Counted from the stretch's first letter, positions 46,094 to 56,659 are shown. The stretch is 64,000 bases of DNA from Vibrio sinaloensis (GCF_000808535.1 NZ_JWLV01000034.1:1-64000); one strand, 5' to 3'. Numbers and translations are program-made. The notes: a model not told the origin generated them from the sequence alone.

Positions 46094-47075
46094 GATTTTT
46101 CACCAACATCCAAATAAACACAGGCGCGCCGATCGTTGTGGTCACCACTCCCAATGGTAACTCTGCCGAATCAAGGGCCGTCCTTGCGACAATGTCCGCG
46201 AGCACCAACAAGGTCGCCCCGCTTAGGGCAGACATCGGCAGCAGATAGCGATTTTCACTGCCCAAAGAGAGCCTAAGTAGATGAGGCACCACTAAACCTA
46301 CAAAACCAATAATGCCGCCCAATGCAACCGCGCCACCCACTAAGATTGACACCGCCAAAATGAGCTTCCAACGCACCGCGTCCACATCAATGCCCAACTG
46401 CTTGGCATGAAGCTCGCCCATCATGAGCTTGTCGAGCAATTGCCCTTTAAAACAGAGCCAAATCATCACAGGCAGTAAAACTAAGCTGAGAATATGATGT
46501 CCCCAACTTGCGCCCCCAATGCTGCCCATCAACCAGTACATCAGTTGACGCAGGCTCAAGTCATCACTGAAATAAAATGCCCATGTCACCACTGCGCCGC
46601 TCAAGATACCTAATGCAACACCAACGAGCAGCAAGCGCGTTGTGGTAAGCCTAGCCATTCGCGCAAAAGCAACAAGTAGTGCAGTAAACAGCAAGGCGCC
46701 ACACACGGCCGCAGACATATAACCAATTGGCGTCGCCATTGCGGGCAAAAAGAACAGCACCAACACCATCATCACACTTGCGCCGCCTGAGATGCCAATA
46801 ACACCAGGCTCTGCCAATACATTTCCAAGGAGCACCTGAAGTACAGCGCCAGACAAGGCGAGCGACGCACCAATGACTATCGCAGTTAGCAGACGTGGAA
46901 ATCGCAGTTGCATGACCAACTGCTCCATCAAAGGGGTAATTTCGGAGAATGGGGAGATCGTAAGCTCACCGACCGCAAGATAAATACTACTTAAGACAAG
47001 GAGTAACGTGGTCATGAAGAAAGCAAACAGATTCCAGCGCCTTTGCTTACGAAAGAGTAATTGACTAAATTCCAT
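46080..47075 (-). CDS. btuC: Vitamin B12 ABC transporter permease BtuC
   Basis: A 331-residue FecCD-family permease with about ten membrane helices. The segment [17 protein letters not shown] near residue 245 is the cytoplasmic loop region that contacts the ATPase. It starts the btuC-btuD pair. I looked for a cobalamin riboswitch in the 113 bases upstream and saw none; the astE terminator occupies that gap. Confidence 0.92.
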   Translation of the reverse strand: MEFSQLLFRKQRRWNLFAFFMTTLLLVLSSIYLAVGELTISPFSEITPLMEQLVMQLRFPRLLTAIVIGASLALSGAVLQVLLGNVLAEPGVIGISGGASVMMVLVLFFLPAMATPIGYMSAAVCGALLFTALLVAFARMARLTTTRLLLVGVALGILSGAVVTWAFYFSDDLSLRQLMYWLMGSIGGASWGHHILSLVLLPVMIWLCFKGQLLDKLMMGELHAKQLGIDVDAVRWKLILAVSILVGGAVALGGIIGFVGLVVPHLLRLSLGSENRYLLPMSALSGATLLVLADIVARTALDSAELPLGVVTTTIGAPVFIWMLVKNHDSR

Positions 47076-47119
47076 GGATGATTAAACGCTGGTGAGGCCG
47101 ATTCCCTGTGGGTAAAAAT

Positions 47120-47147
47120 AATGGCTTAACGATACCGTTAAGCCATT
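47120..47147 (-). terminator. Terminator after astE
   Basis: AATGGCTTAACG, a 4-base loop and CGTTAAGCCATT make a perfect 12-bp stem, followed leftward by ATTTTTA. It lies 42 bases past the astE stop. Confidence 0.85.
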
Positions 47148-47188
47148 GAAATAGGAAGTCTGAAGACGAAGTTTACTCATCGAGCGTG

Positions 47189-48217
47189 TTAATCGTAAAC
47201 AACCTGCCCTTCTTCGTACCTTGTCTTGACCGGACAAACCATAAGCGCAGCTCGTTGCCCAATGGCGACATGACGATTTGGGAATACAATCGCTTCGCCT
47301 TCATTTTTCGCCATCAGCGGCTTATCGCCATCATGACCGAACACTTCGCCATGTTTGAATGCCGTAAAGTTTTCCACATTGTCATCAAACATAAAGTCGA
47401 AATCATCATGCAAGCGAACAATGGTTCGGCTCACTCGGTACATTACAGGCGGACGCGGTAGGTGCTCTGGTTTAGACGCGCTCAGCAAATCACGCATTGC
47501 TAAATCAAAAGCGACCAGTTTGTCGAGCTCATTTTCACCGATGCGCGCCACTCGCCCCAATTCAATCGTGAGTGCTTGAGCGCCAAAATTCTCGGCACTG
47601 AACCAGCTAAATGTACTCGATGGCGCATTGGAGAACATCACCGCTTCCAAATGAGCACTCGAGACAAAATCCATTAATGCCTTACTGCGCACTGCATGGC
47701 GTGTTTTCGGGCTAACGACAAATGAATAGTGTTTGGATAAACGAATCGCACAGTGAAGATCCAGATGCCAACGCTGCTCTTGAACCGTGTCTTGATAAAA
47801 GTCCGTGACGACACGTTTTAGGTTGCTTGCGATATCCAGCTCAATAGATGGCTCATACTCTTTCTCGTCAAATAGACGATTTAAGTTCACATCTAAAAAG
47901 CGGGTATGAGCGTTGGTCGCTGCCGGATGAGCGATAATAAATAACAAACGTTCAGTAACAGGCTGAAATCCCGACTGAATATCGGTCACAATTTTATCAA
48001 CGATCTCCATGGGCGCGGTTTCGTCACCATGGATTCCACAAGAGAAGATTATATGTTTTGTTTCCTGCGTGACGGTTGCAGGAATGACTTCAAGTACACC
48101 ACGTTGGTGTAATTTAAAGACCGCTCCACCAGCTACTGTGATCTCTCCAGCTGGCATTTCTTGTTCTAAGTCTAAGCTGTCAAAAAGAAAAGATTGGCGA
48201 AAGAGGTTTTTCGTCAT
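47189..48217 (-). CDS. astE: Succinylglutamate desuccinylase AstE
   Basis: A 342-residue zinc enzyme of the M14-like desuccinylase family that frees glutamate and succinate in the last step of the arginine succinyltransferase pathway. The zinc motif GIHGDETAPMEI (about 62-73) and the later LDLHCAIR are present. It stands alone here; the other ast genes are elsewhere, which is common in vibrios. It has its own terminator and lies between the two corrinoid gene groups. Confidence 0.92.
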   Translation of the reverse strand: MTKNLFRQSFLFDSLDLEQEMPAGEITVAGGAVFKLHQRGVLEVIPATVTQETKHIIFSCGIHGDETAPMEIVDKIVTDIQSGFQPVTERLLFIIAHPAATNAHTRFLDVNLNRLFDEKEYEPSIELDIASNLKRVVTDFYQDTVQEQRWHLDLHCAIRLSKHYSFVVSPKTRHAVRSKALMDFVSSAHLEAVMFSNAPSSTFSWFSAENFGAQALTIELGRVARIGENELDKLVAFDLAMRDLLSASKPEHLPRPPVMYRVSRTIVRLHDDFDFMFDDNVENFTAFKHGEVFGHDGDKPLMAKNEGEAIVFPNRHVAIGQRAALMVCPVKTRYEEGQVVYD

Positions 48218-48372
48218 GCGCTACTCCTTTATTGCACAGCGAGTATGTTAATGAATTGTTCTGACAAATTATGTAGGAGCGATCCCACTTATCGACACAA
48301 ATCGTGTGCCGCATCGTAAATTGTCAAATTGCTACACAGGGGTGTAAACGGAAAGCACTCGCAATGCAAAAC

Positions 48373-48392
48373 AGCCGAGCGCTCGCTCGGCT
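48373..48392 (-). terminator. Terminator after pepF
   Basis: AGCCGAGC, a GAGC loop and GCTCGGCT, followed leftward by GTTTTGC; 29 bases past the pepF stop. Confidence 0.7.
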
Positions 48393-48420
48393 TGATGATC
48401 ATATCATAAACAAGAATCGG

Positions 48421-50211
48421 CTATTTTTGATCTAGCAACGATTCGAACTCATCTATTTTAGTTTCAACTCTATCAATACTTTGCTGCCAAAAATCAGCTG
48501 TCGTCAGATCCATGCCGAGATGCTTGTAAACCACGTCTTCAGCCATCATTGAACCCGTATCTCGCAGCAAGCTGACGTAATCTTGGTAGAATTGTTCACC
48601 TTTGCTTTCTCTTTGCGCATACACGCCGATACTAAATAGGTAACCAAACAAATACGGGTAGTTATAGAAACTCACTTGAGAAATTGAGAAGTGCAGTTTG
48701 CTCGCCCAAAAATAGCGGTCTGGTTCAGACATAGAATCCCCGTACCACTCCTGCCACGTTTCGCCCATCAAATCACAAAGCTGAGACGCATCGAGCTCGC
48801 CGCCCTGACGCTGCTCGTAAAACTGTTTTTCGAACTCGTAGCGAACTGGGATATTGACCATCAAGGCATAGCAGCTAGACAGCTCTTCCCACAGCATTTC
48901 GAGCTTTTCTTCGCGACTTTCAACTTGTTCAAGCAGATAATCACGTACGATATTTTCGGCAAATATCGAGGCGGTTTCCGCCAACGTCATTGGATAACGG
49001 GTTTGACACAATGGCATATCACGCATCACCCAGTTGTGGAACGCATGACCAATCTCATGGGCAAGTGTCAGCAAGTCAGAGCGACTGCCACCCCAAGTCA
49101 TAAATACCAACGGCGTACGTGTCGCAGCAAATTTAGTACAGTAGGCGCCTAAACGTCGGTTCTCACTCGGCGCGGCGTCAATCCAACCATTTTTAACCAT
49201 TATCGTCACAAACTCAGCCATCTCATTGTCCACGGTGGCAAAAGCCGAACGAATGATTTCTATTGCTTCGTCGAAGGGGTAAGTTTTAGGTTCTGCGTCA
49301 GTGAGGCTTGGCATTCCTGCTAAGTGATTCCAAGGTGTCATCTGCGCTAAACCATGAACGCGAGCCATTAGCTTACCCGCCTTCTGCCCAACATGACGAT
49401 TGGCCTTGGCAGTGCTCATCATGGCATCCAAGGTTTCGGCTTGGATACGGCTATCGTGCAGGCTTGGCTCCAGAAAATGAACATCGCGAACTTTAGAGCG
49501 TTTTTGGTATTCGGTTAAGCGCCATCCCGCCAAGGCATTTAAGATCGCAGCGAACGACTCTTGGTTTTGTCGCATCGCATTTTGGATACCGCGCCACGCT
49601 GGCTCCTGAGCATTAAACTCGGTGCCATACAAGGTGCTCGCTGCGTGGGAAAAGCCCACTTGAGTTTTGATGCCATCTTCCAAGGTGACTTGCAGTGAAC
49701 CGGTGATGTTATCGTAAAGGCGGCCCCACGCATCTTTGCCGTCTACTTCCATCGCCGACAGCAATTGCTCTTCAGCAATACTTAGCTTGGTATCAGCCAA
49801 TTTTCGCATCGACTCTATTTGGAAGCTTTGTCCTGAAACGTCTGTGCTCTCATGGCTAAGTACCTGTTCGACAAAACTATCCGGTGACGTTACCAAAATA
49901 TCTTGGAACGGCGTAAACGCTTGGCTCAACTCTGAGCTCAGTTTGGCAACTCGGCCAATCAGCGCTTTTGCCTCACTGTTGGTCGCGTCTGTTGATGCGT
50001 GACAGTTAGCGAAGGTGTTGATCGTGGCGAGGAGCTTACCTGCCGCTTCGCTGGTTTGAATCGCGTTTTGCACGACAGACACAGAGGTCCTTGAGTCTGC
50101 GTGAATAATTAACGTTTGGATGCATTGTTGGATTAGTTCAATATCTTGAGTGATTTTGCTGTCGCTTAATCCTTGATAAGCGATCGACAAATCCCAATTT
50201 GGTGTCGTCAT
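48421..50211 (-). CDS. pepF: M3-family oligoendopeptidase F
   Basis: A 596-residue zinc peptidase of family M3 that cuts short peptides in the cytoplasm. The HExxH motif lies in LAHEIGHAFHNW near residue 385, with the third ligand Glu in the following helix (AETASIFAE). ATG 50211 has AAGGAA upstream and comes just two bases after the cobC stop, so it is part of the cobTSUC transcript; the upstream in-frame start at 50262 lies inside cobC. Nothing suggests a role in cobalamin synthesis. Confidence 0.92.
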   Translation of the reverse strand: MTTPNWDLSIAYQGLSDSKITQDIELIQQCIQTLIIHADSRTSVSVVQNAIQTSEAAGKLLATINTFANCHASTDATNSEAKALIGRVAKLSSELSQAFTPFQDILVTSPDSFVEQVLSHESTDVSGQSFQIESMRKLADTKLSIAEEQLLSAMEVDGKDAWGRLYDNITGSLQVTLEDGIKTQVGFSHAASTLYGTEFNAQEPAWRGIQNAMRQNQESFAAILNALAGWRLTEYQKRSKVRDVHFLEPSLHDSRIQAETLDAMMSTAKANRHVGQKAGKLMARVHGLAQMTPWNHLAGMPSLTDAEPKTYPFDEAIEIIRSAFATVDNEMAEFVTIMVKNGWIDAAPSENRRLGAYCTKFAATRTPLVFMTWGGSRSDLLTLAHEIGHAFHNWVMRDMPLCQTRYPMTLAETASIFAENIVRDYLLEQVESREEKLEMLWEELSSCYALMVNIPVRYEFEKQFYEQRQGGELDASQLCDLMGETWQEWYGDSMSEPDRYFWASKLHFSISQVSFYNYPYLFGYLFSIGVYAQRESKGEQFYQDYVSLLRDTGSMMAEDVVYKHLGMDLTTADFWQQSIDRVETKIDEFESLLDQK

Positions 50212-50213
50212 TG

Positions 50214-50849
50214 TTATATTCCTTGCCCTAGCGATGATTCGATGGGTGCGCCAATAGAGCACACGCGCTCATAAATCGCATCGGCTTTAATGATCTGAAT
50301 GTGACTGATTGTCTGGTGCCCTATGTGTAACGTTGAATACAAGCGGCTGTCTTGCCAATCAAATGGCAGTAGCGACGCGAGAATCATCCTGATAGTTCCA
50401 CCATGACAAATGACTAATGTGTCTTGTTCGACATCTGTTACAAGCTGCTCCCAGCTCTTGGTTATTCTTGTATAAAAGTCGCTTAGGTTCTCAGCCCCAG
50501 GAAGCGTATTCTCTGCGGGAGAGTGCCAAAATTGCTCGAGCTCTGGCCAAAAAGACTTAGCAGCGTCAAATGGTACCCCATCTAGCTCGCCAAAGTGCAT
50601 TTCTTTTAGCGCAGGCCATATGGCAACGTCAATATTGGCTGGTGACGCGTCAAAGAACTGCGCTAATTGTGCGCAGCGCTTTAATGGTGACGAAATCACC
50701 CGTTCAATGTTCATTGCGCTTGCCTTGATACGCTCGTATATCTGTTGCTGCGTTTGATCGTCTACCGCCACATCGGTATGACCATACAAGGCAGGCGCTC
50801 CGACGGTCTTTCCATGGCGCAGCAGATAAATATTAACAACCTTATCCAT
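50214..50849 (-). CDS. cobC: Alpha-ribazole phosphatase CobC
   Basis: A 211-residue histidine phosphatase of the phosphoglycerate-mutase fold. The catalytic LLRHGKT is at about 9-15, and the second His is in ICHGGTIRM near residue 150. By context it removes the phosphate from alpha-ribazole phosphate (or adenosylcobalamin phosphate) in nucleotide-loop assembly. It overlaps cobU by eight bases. Assignment rests on its place in the operon as much as on sequence. Confidence 0.87.
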   Translation of the reverse strand: MDKVVNIYLLRHGKTVGAPALYGHTDVAVDDQTQQQIYERIKASAMNIERVISSPLKRCAQLAQFFDASPANIDVAIWPALKEMHFGELDGVPFDAAKSFWPELEQFWHSPAENTLPGAENLSDFYTRITKSWEQLVTDVEQDTLVICHGGTIRMILASLLPFDWQDSRLYSTLHIGHQTISHIQIIKADAIYERVCSIGAPIESSLGQGI

Positions 50850-51381
50850 GAGCGCCCTTCAGTTGCATAGGTAAACCTGCCGCGATAAAAGTAACGTTCT
50901 CTGCGATTTTTGCCACCGCTTGGTTCATCCACCCTGCGTGATCGACAAACAGCCGAGTGACTTCGCCCATTGGGATAACGCCTAAACCGACTTCGTTGGA
51001 CACTATCACAAAAGTCGCTTTGGATTTGTTCAACGCATCGACCAACTGTGAAACTTGCGATCGAATTTGCGCTTCACTTGCCGTCTCTCCGTGGTTGTAT
51101 ATGACGTTGTTCATCCACAAGGTCAAACAATCCACCAACACAATATCGTTATGGGTAAAACGCGCCAACAAAGAAGGCAGGTCGTAGGGAGATTCGTGTT
51201 CTTGCCAGTTATTTCCGCGCCGCTGCCGATGATGAGCGACTCGGCGACTCATTTCTTCATCAAAGACCTGCGCCGTTGCGACATAATGCCGCTGTCGGTT
51301 GCCTTGTTCGTTGAGAATAAGCGTCTCAGCATAGCTCGATTTACCCGAGCGAGCGCCTCCCAGAATTAAGTGCACAGCCAT
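50842..51381 (-). CDS. cobU: Adenosylcobinamide kinase/guanylyltransferase CobU
   Basis: A 179-residue bifunctional enzyme that phosphorylates adenosylcobinamide and then attaches GMP. The P-loop GGARSGKSS is at residues 8-16, and the CLTLWMNN motif is typical of CobU. ATG 51381 is preceded by GGGAG and follows the cobS stop at once; the longer frame to 51450 lies within cobS. It is central to salvage of incomplete corrinoids. Confidence 0.94.
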   Translation of the reverse strand: MAVHLILGGARSGKSSYAETLILNEQGNRQRHYVATAQVFDEEMSRRVAHHRQRRGNNWQEHESPYDLPSLLARFTHNDIVLVDCLTLWMNNVIYNHGETASEAQIRSQVSQLVDALNKSKATFVIVSNEVGLGVIPMGEVTRLFVDHAGWMNQAVAKIAENVTFIAAGLPMQLKGAHG

Positions 51382-51382
51382 A

Positions 51383-52159
51383 TCAATGAGCTCCCAACCA
51401 ACTAAGTACGACCAAATAAGCAAGCAATTCACTGATTTGCTGAGCAGCACCTAAACAGTCACCAGTAAAACCACCAATGCGTTTTATCAACCAACGCTTA
51501 AACAGCCAACGAAACAGCAATAACACCAACAACACAGCGAGCATCAAGGGAACGCCTAACCATAGCGCTGGGATAAGCCCAGACACTATCAAGATGCTCA
51601 GTTCAACCTTACTTTGCTTGTTTGCCAACGGCTTGCTCTTACTTGTGTCGGAGTCCGTAACATAGGGCATGTCGTAGATCAGTGACGCAGCGACCGCGCG
51701 GCTCACCACGTAGCCTGCGATCAAGGTTGGAATTAGGACCGCATGTTGAGCCAACTCAGACAAGAACAGGTACTTGCCTAGCAGTGCCATAATTAGAGCT
51801 GTTGCTCCGTAGGTGCCGATACGGCTGTCTTTCATGATGGTCAGACGTTTTTGCTGCGTCATCCCACCACCAATACCATCCGCCATGTCGGTCAATCCAT
51901 CTTCATGGAAAGCCCCTGTGAGCAACAAACTAAAAACCATGGTCAGAAAAAGCGACACCTCGGCACTAAAAAGAAGATGCGAGAGTGTATAAACGCCCGC
52001 ACACAGCACGCCAATTAACAACCCAACCAACGCAAAGTAGCGCCCAGCTTGATTCATCCGCTCTTCGCTGTATGGCGTCTCTTTCGGGATTGGGAGACGG
52101 GAGAAAAAGCCCAGCGCTAACAAAAAGAGCTCAGCTTGGTATCTAGCTTTGGCGGTCAT
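51383..52159 (-). CDS. cobS: Cobalamin synthase CobS
   Basis: A 258-residue membrane enzyme with about six helices that joins GDP-cobinamide to alpha-ribazole. The acidic metal-binding motif [16 protein letters not shown] near residue 84 is the family signature. It overlaps cobT by four bases (ATGA), so the pair is translationally coupled. Confidence 0.94.
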   Translation of the reverse strand: MTAKARYQAELFLLALGFFSRLPIPKETPYSEERMNQAGRYFALVGLLIGVLCAGVYTLSHLLFSAEVSLFLTMVFSLLLTGAFHEDGLTDMADGIGGGMTQQKRLTIMKDSRIGTYGATALIMALLGKYLFLSELAQHAVLIPTLIAGYVVSRAVAASLIYDMPYVTDSDTSKSKPLANKQSKVELSILIVSGLIPALWLGVPLMLAVLLVLLLFRWLFKRWLIKRIGGFTGDCLGAAQQISELLAYLVVLSWLGAH

Positions 52160-53196
52160 TCAACCTTCACTCCTGCTTCTTCAAAGCTCGCCATGTTGTT
52201 GTAAAACTCGGCCGCAGCTCGAATCAAAGGGACAGCCAACGCTGCGCCTGTTCCTTCACCAAGGCGCAATGACAAATCCAAAAGAGGCGTTGCTTCAAGC
52301 TCTTGCAGCAGGTATTGATGCCCTGCTTCATGAGATTTATGCGCGAAGATCATCAATGCTCGACAATCTGGATTGATTTGGTACGCGGCATACGCAGCGG
52401 CTGTGGCAATAAAACCATCGACAAGCACGGGCGTTTTTGTCTCAGCACACTCAAGAAACGCGCCGACCATTTGCACAATTTCGAAACCGCCTACATGGGA
52501 AAGAATGGTATGAACATCTTGGCCAACACAGCGCTCAACGCCTTTTGCAATGAGGGTGATTTTCTTCTCTAGCTGCTCTTGGCTAATTCCCGTGCCCAAA
52601 CCAACACACGTTTCAACAGGACGCTGAGAAATCGCCGCCAGTATCGCAGCTGCACTTGAGGTGTTCCCTATGCCCATTTCACCAAACATGAGCAAATTGC
52701 TGCCCTGCTCTGTCAGTTTCTGAACGACTCGGCGCCCTAATGCTATTCCTTCATTGACTTGCGCCATGCTCATCGCGGCTTCGTTGGCAAGGTTGTTGGT
52801 GCGTTCGCCCAATCGCTGAATAATAAAATCTTCGTGTTGCTGATCGACTGGACACAAGATCCCACAATCGACCACTTTGAGTGCAATGTCATTCGCTCGG
52901 CAGAAACAGTTGATCGCGGCACCACCCGCTAGAAAGTTCAATACCATTTGCTGGGTCACCGCGCTTGGGGCAATACTGACGCCCTCTTCCGCGATGCCGT
53001 GATCGCCAGCGAAGACCACCGCGGTCGGCGTTTTGATATCAATCCGTTCGACCGCTTCTGGTTTTGATTGGCTTTGGATAAGAGCAAGTTGGTGCGCTAA
53101 CGCTTCAAGCTGACCTAGCGAGCCCAAAGGTTTGGTTTTGTTATTGATGCGATGCCAGATTGCCTCTGAGTGTTGGGTACTCATCTCGAGATTCAT
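52156..53196 (-). CDS. cobT: Nicotinate-nucleotide:DMB phosphoribosyltransferase CobT
   Basis: A 346-residue enzyme that makes alpha-ribazole phosphate from dimethylbenzimidazole. The motif [13 protein letters not shown] is near residue 77, and the catalytic Glu is expected in [11 protein letters not shown] near residue 315. First gene of cobT-cobS-cobU-cobC-pepF. There is no de novo corrin-ring gene in sight, so the operon serves salvage. I found no B12 riboswitch upstream. Confidence 0.94.
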   Translation of the reverse strand: MNLEMSTQHSEAIWHRINNKTKPLGSLGQLEALAHQLALIQSQSKPEAVERIDIKTPTAVVFAGDHGIAEEGVSIAPSAVTQQMVLNFLAGGAAINCFCRANDIALKVVDCGILCPVDQQHEDFIIQRLGERTNNLANEAAMSMAQVNEGIALGRRVVQKLTEQGSNLLMFGEMGIGNTSSAAAILAAISQRPVETCVGLGTGISQEQLEKKITLIAKGVERCVGQDVHTILSHVGGFEIVQMVGAFLECAETKTPVLVDGFIATAAAYAAYQINPDCRALMIFAHKSHEAGHQYLLQELEATPLLDLSLRLGEGTGAALAVPLIRAAAEFYNNMASFEEAGVKVE

Positions 53197-53494
53197 TGTC
53201 TTTCCTTAGTGGCTAAGTCCTTGATTGGAGATGAGTGTATCGCGAAATCTTAGCCTAGACATCCACTTTTACTTTTCCTAAACATGAAACCCGTACGTTT
53301 GTTAGTAAGACGTTTCATTTTGATAATCAATATGAAAGAAATCCTAAATTGATACTATCCTTATAAGTATTGACGTTCTCCTGTGGCTCATAAACCTTAC
53401 TTAATACAGAGCCTAACACCCCATGGCACCAAAAGTGCAAGGGAGAAATGTTGACGCGTAATGTGCGCTCAAGTTGATAGCAAAGGAGGTAGTT

Positions 53495-53581
53495 ATGTTT
53501 GCCAATCAACGTTCCAAAAAACAAAAACCAGTTAAGAATGGCCAAAAAACTCAAAAGCGCGTGCCATTGTCTCTCACTTAA
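53495..53581 (+). CDS. 28-residue basic small protein, possibly on a dual-function RNA
   Basis: A 28-codon ORF starting MFANQRSKKQKP and ending RVPLSLT, with about nine Lys/Arg and no acidic residue. AAAGGAGGT lies six bases before ATG, close to the ideal ribosome-binding site. The structured leader and the terminator 25 bases after the stop make a compact transcript of about 250 bases. In size and layout it recalls VcdRP of V. cholerae, a small RNA that also encodes a 29-residue protein acting on citrate synthase, but I cannot confirm homology from memory. Confidence 0.6.
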   Translation: MFANQRSKKQKPVKNGQKTQKRVPLSLT

Positions 53582-53606
53582 CGTTTAATCACTTTCTCTC
53601 ATAGAA

Positions 53607-53634
53607 AAAGACCTCGCTAACAGGCGAGGTCTTT
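53607..53634. terminator. Bidirectional terminator of the small-ORF RNA and the chemoreceptor gene
   Basis: AAAGACCTCGC, a 6-base loop and GCGAGGTCTTT: perfect 11-bp stem. Leftward it runs into TTTTT, just past the MCP stop; rightward into GTTTGG. Confidence 0.88.
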
Positions 53635-53646
53635 GTTTGGGGGGAA

Positions 53647-55605
53647 TTAGTCGGTTTTAAACTTGGTAACTAAGGCGTTAAGCTCATCTGCCGATTGCTG
53701 CATCGACTGTGAGTTCAACTGAGCTCGACCCGCTACATCATCGACTTTTTGTGTGTCCTCGTGCACTTGCTGAATGTTGCGATTGATCTCTTCCGCCACT
53801 AAATGCTGCTCTTCCGCTGCGGTCGCGATCTGAGTGTTCATATCGTGAATCGAAGAGACTGACTCGGAAATGCCACTGAAGCTGGTGTTGACCGACTCGG
53901 TCATTTCAACCGTTTCGTGAGAGGCATTTAAGCTGACAGACATCTGCTGTGTGACCTCTTTGGTTCGGTTTTGCAAACGCATGACCAACTCGTTGATCTC
54001 TTCGGTGGAGTCTTGGGTACGCTTAGCAAGCGCTCTCACTTCATCAGCCACAACCGCAAAACCGCGCCCTTGATCGCCCGCCCTTGCCGCTTCAATGGCT
54101 GCGTTTAAAGCCAGCAAGTTAGTTTGTTCTGCAATACCTCGAATCGTATCCAAAATCGCGGTGATGCCTTGGCTGTCTTGCTCTAACTCTGAAATGGTTT
54201 CAGAAGATGCGGAGATAAGTTGTGCTAACTCATTCACGCTTGCGACCGCTTGGTTAATGTCCTTTTGTCCCTGAGTAACAAGAGCTTGGCTGCTGTCTGC
54301 GGCTTGGGCAGCGGTAGTACACAATGTCGCGACTTCGTTAGCCGTGGCAACCATTTCGTTAAACGCGGTCGACACCATTTCTACCGCTTGGTTTTGACGT
54401 TCGGAAACCTGCGCGAGATCTTCAGATACGGTCAAAGCACGGGAAGCTGATTCACCCATCGCATGACCCGCTTGTGATATCTGTTGGATCAGCTGTCTGA
54501 TCGCTTTAAGGAACGCATTAAAGTAACCCGCTAGCTCGCCCGTTTCATCACTAGATCGAACTTGCAGCTCTTTGGTCAGATCCCCCTCCCCTTCAGAGAT
54601 TTCCTTTAAGCCTGTAGAAACAAGCGTAAGAGGCTTAGCGATCAAGTTCGCAAGGAAAATGGCTCCCGCAATGAATATCACCACCAAAACAATGACGATA
54701 ACTGAAATGTAACTTAGAAGACTCTGGCTATCTTCCATCACCTCGTCATAGGTAATCAAACCCACAAACTTCCACCCCAGTTTCTCTGAGTGATACACAT
54801 TCGCCATGTAGTGTTCGCCGTTTAGGGTGACATCTAACACCCCTTCGCGAGTCTGACCTATCTGCTGATATGCCTGACCAAGAGAGTTCACGTCTTTGAA
54901 ATTGTTGTCTGGATTGTTGGCATCAACCAACACATTGCCTGAGTCCTCAATCATCATTAAATACCCGGTCTCACCCAGTTTTATCTGTTTCACAATATCA
55001 GTCAGATTCTTGAGTGACACGTCAATCGCCACCACCCCAGACGCCGAAGTGTCATTGGCGGTGAACGACTTTACCGTGCCAACGATGGTGGCATCGTCTG
55101 CTGCCCAATAGTAAGCGGAGGTTCTACCCACACTACCGGGGGAAGACTGGGCAGTTGTAAACCATGGACGACTTCTTGGATCGTAACCTGCCGTGGTTTT
55201 CCCCTTAGGCCATTGAATGTATCCACCCTTTTGAGTTCCCATGTAGACGTAGGAGTACCCAGAATGCGAGTTACCCAATTGAGCCAGCAATTGATAGATC
55301 TGCTGCTCAACCGGACTATTTTGGTCTGGCGTCATCTGTACTGAAGGCTTATCGGTGTATGTGGTTATGGACTCATTGGCTGCTTTGATAGCAGGGTGTT
55401 CGGACAACATGCGAACATTATCTTCTATGGCGTCAAAATAGATTCGAATCGCGTTGTCAACCTGACTGATTTCTCCGCGACTTCGTTCGATAAAGTCGGT
55501 TACCGCCTCACTTCTGGAGCTTGATATGACGACATATGAAATGATCGCCACTGGCAGCAAAGTTGCAGCAACAAGCCCTAGTAGTAATTTTTGTTTAATT
55601 TTCAT
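53647..55605 (-). CDS. Methyl-accepting chemotaxis protein with double Cache domain
   Basis: A 652-residue chemoreceptor. A membrane helix (about 8-30) is followed by a large periplasmic region (about 35-290) with double-Cache features: [18 protein letters not shown] and, later, [12 protein letters not shown] second helix (about 300-325), HAMP, and the signalling hairpin with tip [21 protein letters not shown] complete it. Double-Cache receptors often bind amino acids or amines, but the ligand here is not predicted. There is no C-terminal CheR-docking pentapeptide. Confidence 0.92.
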   Translation of the reverse strand: MKIKQKLLLGLVAATLLPVAIISYVVISSSRSEAVTDFIERSRGEISQVDNAIRIYFDAIEDNVRMLSEHPAIKAANESITTYTDKPSVQMTPDQNSPVEQQIYQLLAQLGNSHSGYSYVYMGTQKGGYIQWPKGKTTAGYDPRSRPWFTTAQSSPGSVGRTSAYYWAADDATIVGTVKSFTANDTSASGVVAIDVSLKNLTDIVKQIKLGETGYLMMIEDSGNVLVDANNPDNNFKDVNSLGQAYQQIGQTREGVLDVTLNGEHYMANVYHSEKLGWKFVGLITYDEVMEDSQSLLSYISVIVIVLVVIFIAGAIFLANLIAKPLTLVSTGLKEISEGEGDLTKELQVRSSDETGELAGYFNAFLKAIRQLIQQISQAGHAMGESASRALTVSEDLAQVSERQNQAVEMVSTAFNEMVATANEVATLCTTAAQAADSSQALVTQGQKDINQAVASVNELAQLISASSETISELEQDSQGITAILDTIRGIAEQTNLLALNAAIEAARAGDQGRGFAVVADEVRALAKRTQDSTEEINELVMRLQNRTKEVTQQMSVSLNASHETVEMTESVNTSFSGISESVSSIHDMNTQIATAAEEQHLVAEEINRNIQQVHEDTQKVDDVAGRAQLNSQSMQQSADELNALVTKFKTD

Positions 55606-55786
55606 AACTCAGCGCCTTATGCTTTCGTTGATGACCTTTTTATAAAGTTAGTCGATTCAACTAGAGATGCCATTTATGAAAACAAGCCATTTGACAAGTA
55701 AAGCGTTGATCACAGACTTTTTATGGCATTTAAGCGATGCTCTCGTTCAAACCCCGTCAATCACTTAACGTAATTGGTGCTTCCAC

Positions 55787-56473
55787 TTGTACAGTACAGA
55801 CCGACCCATTGTGATCATCGCCGGCAGCTCCGGGCTCATTGGTACCGAACTCATCAAGCAGATGTTAGACGAGCAGCCAATCGAGCATATTTATGCCCTA
55901 AGTCGACAAGACCTGCCATTTTTCCATTCAAAACTTGAAGTCATCAAAAATCAGACCTTAGACATCCACGATTGGGATGATGCCAAGCCAGTCCCGCTTT
56001 ACGGGTTTATCTGCCTTGGCACAACCAAAAAGCAAGCAGGCAGTAACGAAGCGTTAGAGAAGATCGACTATGAATTGGTGTGCAAGGTCGCTCAGCAAAT
56101 GAAGGTCATTGGCGTTAAACGACTCTGTGTGGTCTCAAGTGTCGGCGCTTCCATTCATTCGTTTTCACACTACTTAAGGTGCAAGGGCAAAATGGAAATG
56201 GCCATCGAGCGTCTCGAATTTGAACACGTCACGTTTGTCCGACCAGGGCCGTTGGTTGGCCTGCGTGAACAGCCGCGAACCGATGAGCGGATCGTTCAAG
56301 CGGTCGCCACGATCTTGCGCCCGATAATGATTGGCCCGCTTGCTAAGTTGATTCCGATTAAGGCGGGGCTCGTCGCCCGAGCAATGCAGTACAGTATTTT
56401 TGCTCACTCAAATAAAAAAATTCAGTTCCTTGATAGTGTTTTGATGCGTAAGCTGCTGAAAAAGTATCAATAA
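55787..56473 (+). CDS. NAD(P)-binding Rossmann-fold protein (atypical SDR, NAD(P)H-binding type)
   Basis: A 228-residue protein with an N-terminal dinucleotide motif GSSGLIGTEL (residues 13-22) and the pattern VVSSVGASIHS near residue 106, as in NAD(P)H-binding atypical short-chain dehydrogenases related to HTATIP2/YbjT. Active-site Tyr is not obvious. The only start ahead of the fold is TTG at 55787, with no strong ribosome-binding site; a GTG at codon 9 lies inside the first strand. A single gene; role unknown. Confidence 0.75.
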   Translation: MYSTDRPIVIIAGSSGLIGTELIKQMLDEQPIEHIYALSRQDLPFFHSKLEVIKNQTLDIHDWDDAKPVPLYGFICLGTTKKQAGSNEALEKIDYELVCKVAQQMKVIGVKRLCVVSSVGASIHSFSHYLRCKGKMEMAIERLEFEHVTFVRPGPLVGLREQPRTDERIVQAVATILRPIMIGPLAKLIPIKAGLVARAMQYSIFAHSNKKIQFLDSVLMRKLLKKYQ

Positions 56474-56659
56474 TCTGAGTTTAATTTCTTCAATAAGGTT
56501 GTTTTCGTAGCACCTTCTCACGTAAATAACCTTTCGTTCTAATCCATTCCCAATCGTCACTTTAAAGCAGGCTTTGGAATCATTATCGTTCCTTCGAACC
56601 ACATTCTGTAACACATTCACTCTTGAAATGTGTCATCTATAAATATAAGGATTTCGATT

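Larger units (their letters stand above)
53197..53646. other. Intergenic region with a small-ORF transcript
   Basis: Between cobT (leftward) and the chemoreceptor (leftward), 450 bases hold a rightward mini-gene. Upstream of the tiny ORF, GGCTC (about 53382) can pair with GAGCC (about 53408), and CCCC-ATG-GCAC can pair with GTGC-AA-GGG (about 53420-53445), giving a structured leader. No protein gene other than the 28-codon ORF is supported. Confidence 0.55.

Noticed and set aside
47076..47188. Cobalamin riboswitch before btuC
   Set aside because: I looked for the conserved B12-box-type core and found only the astE terminator stem.
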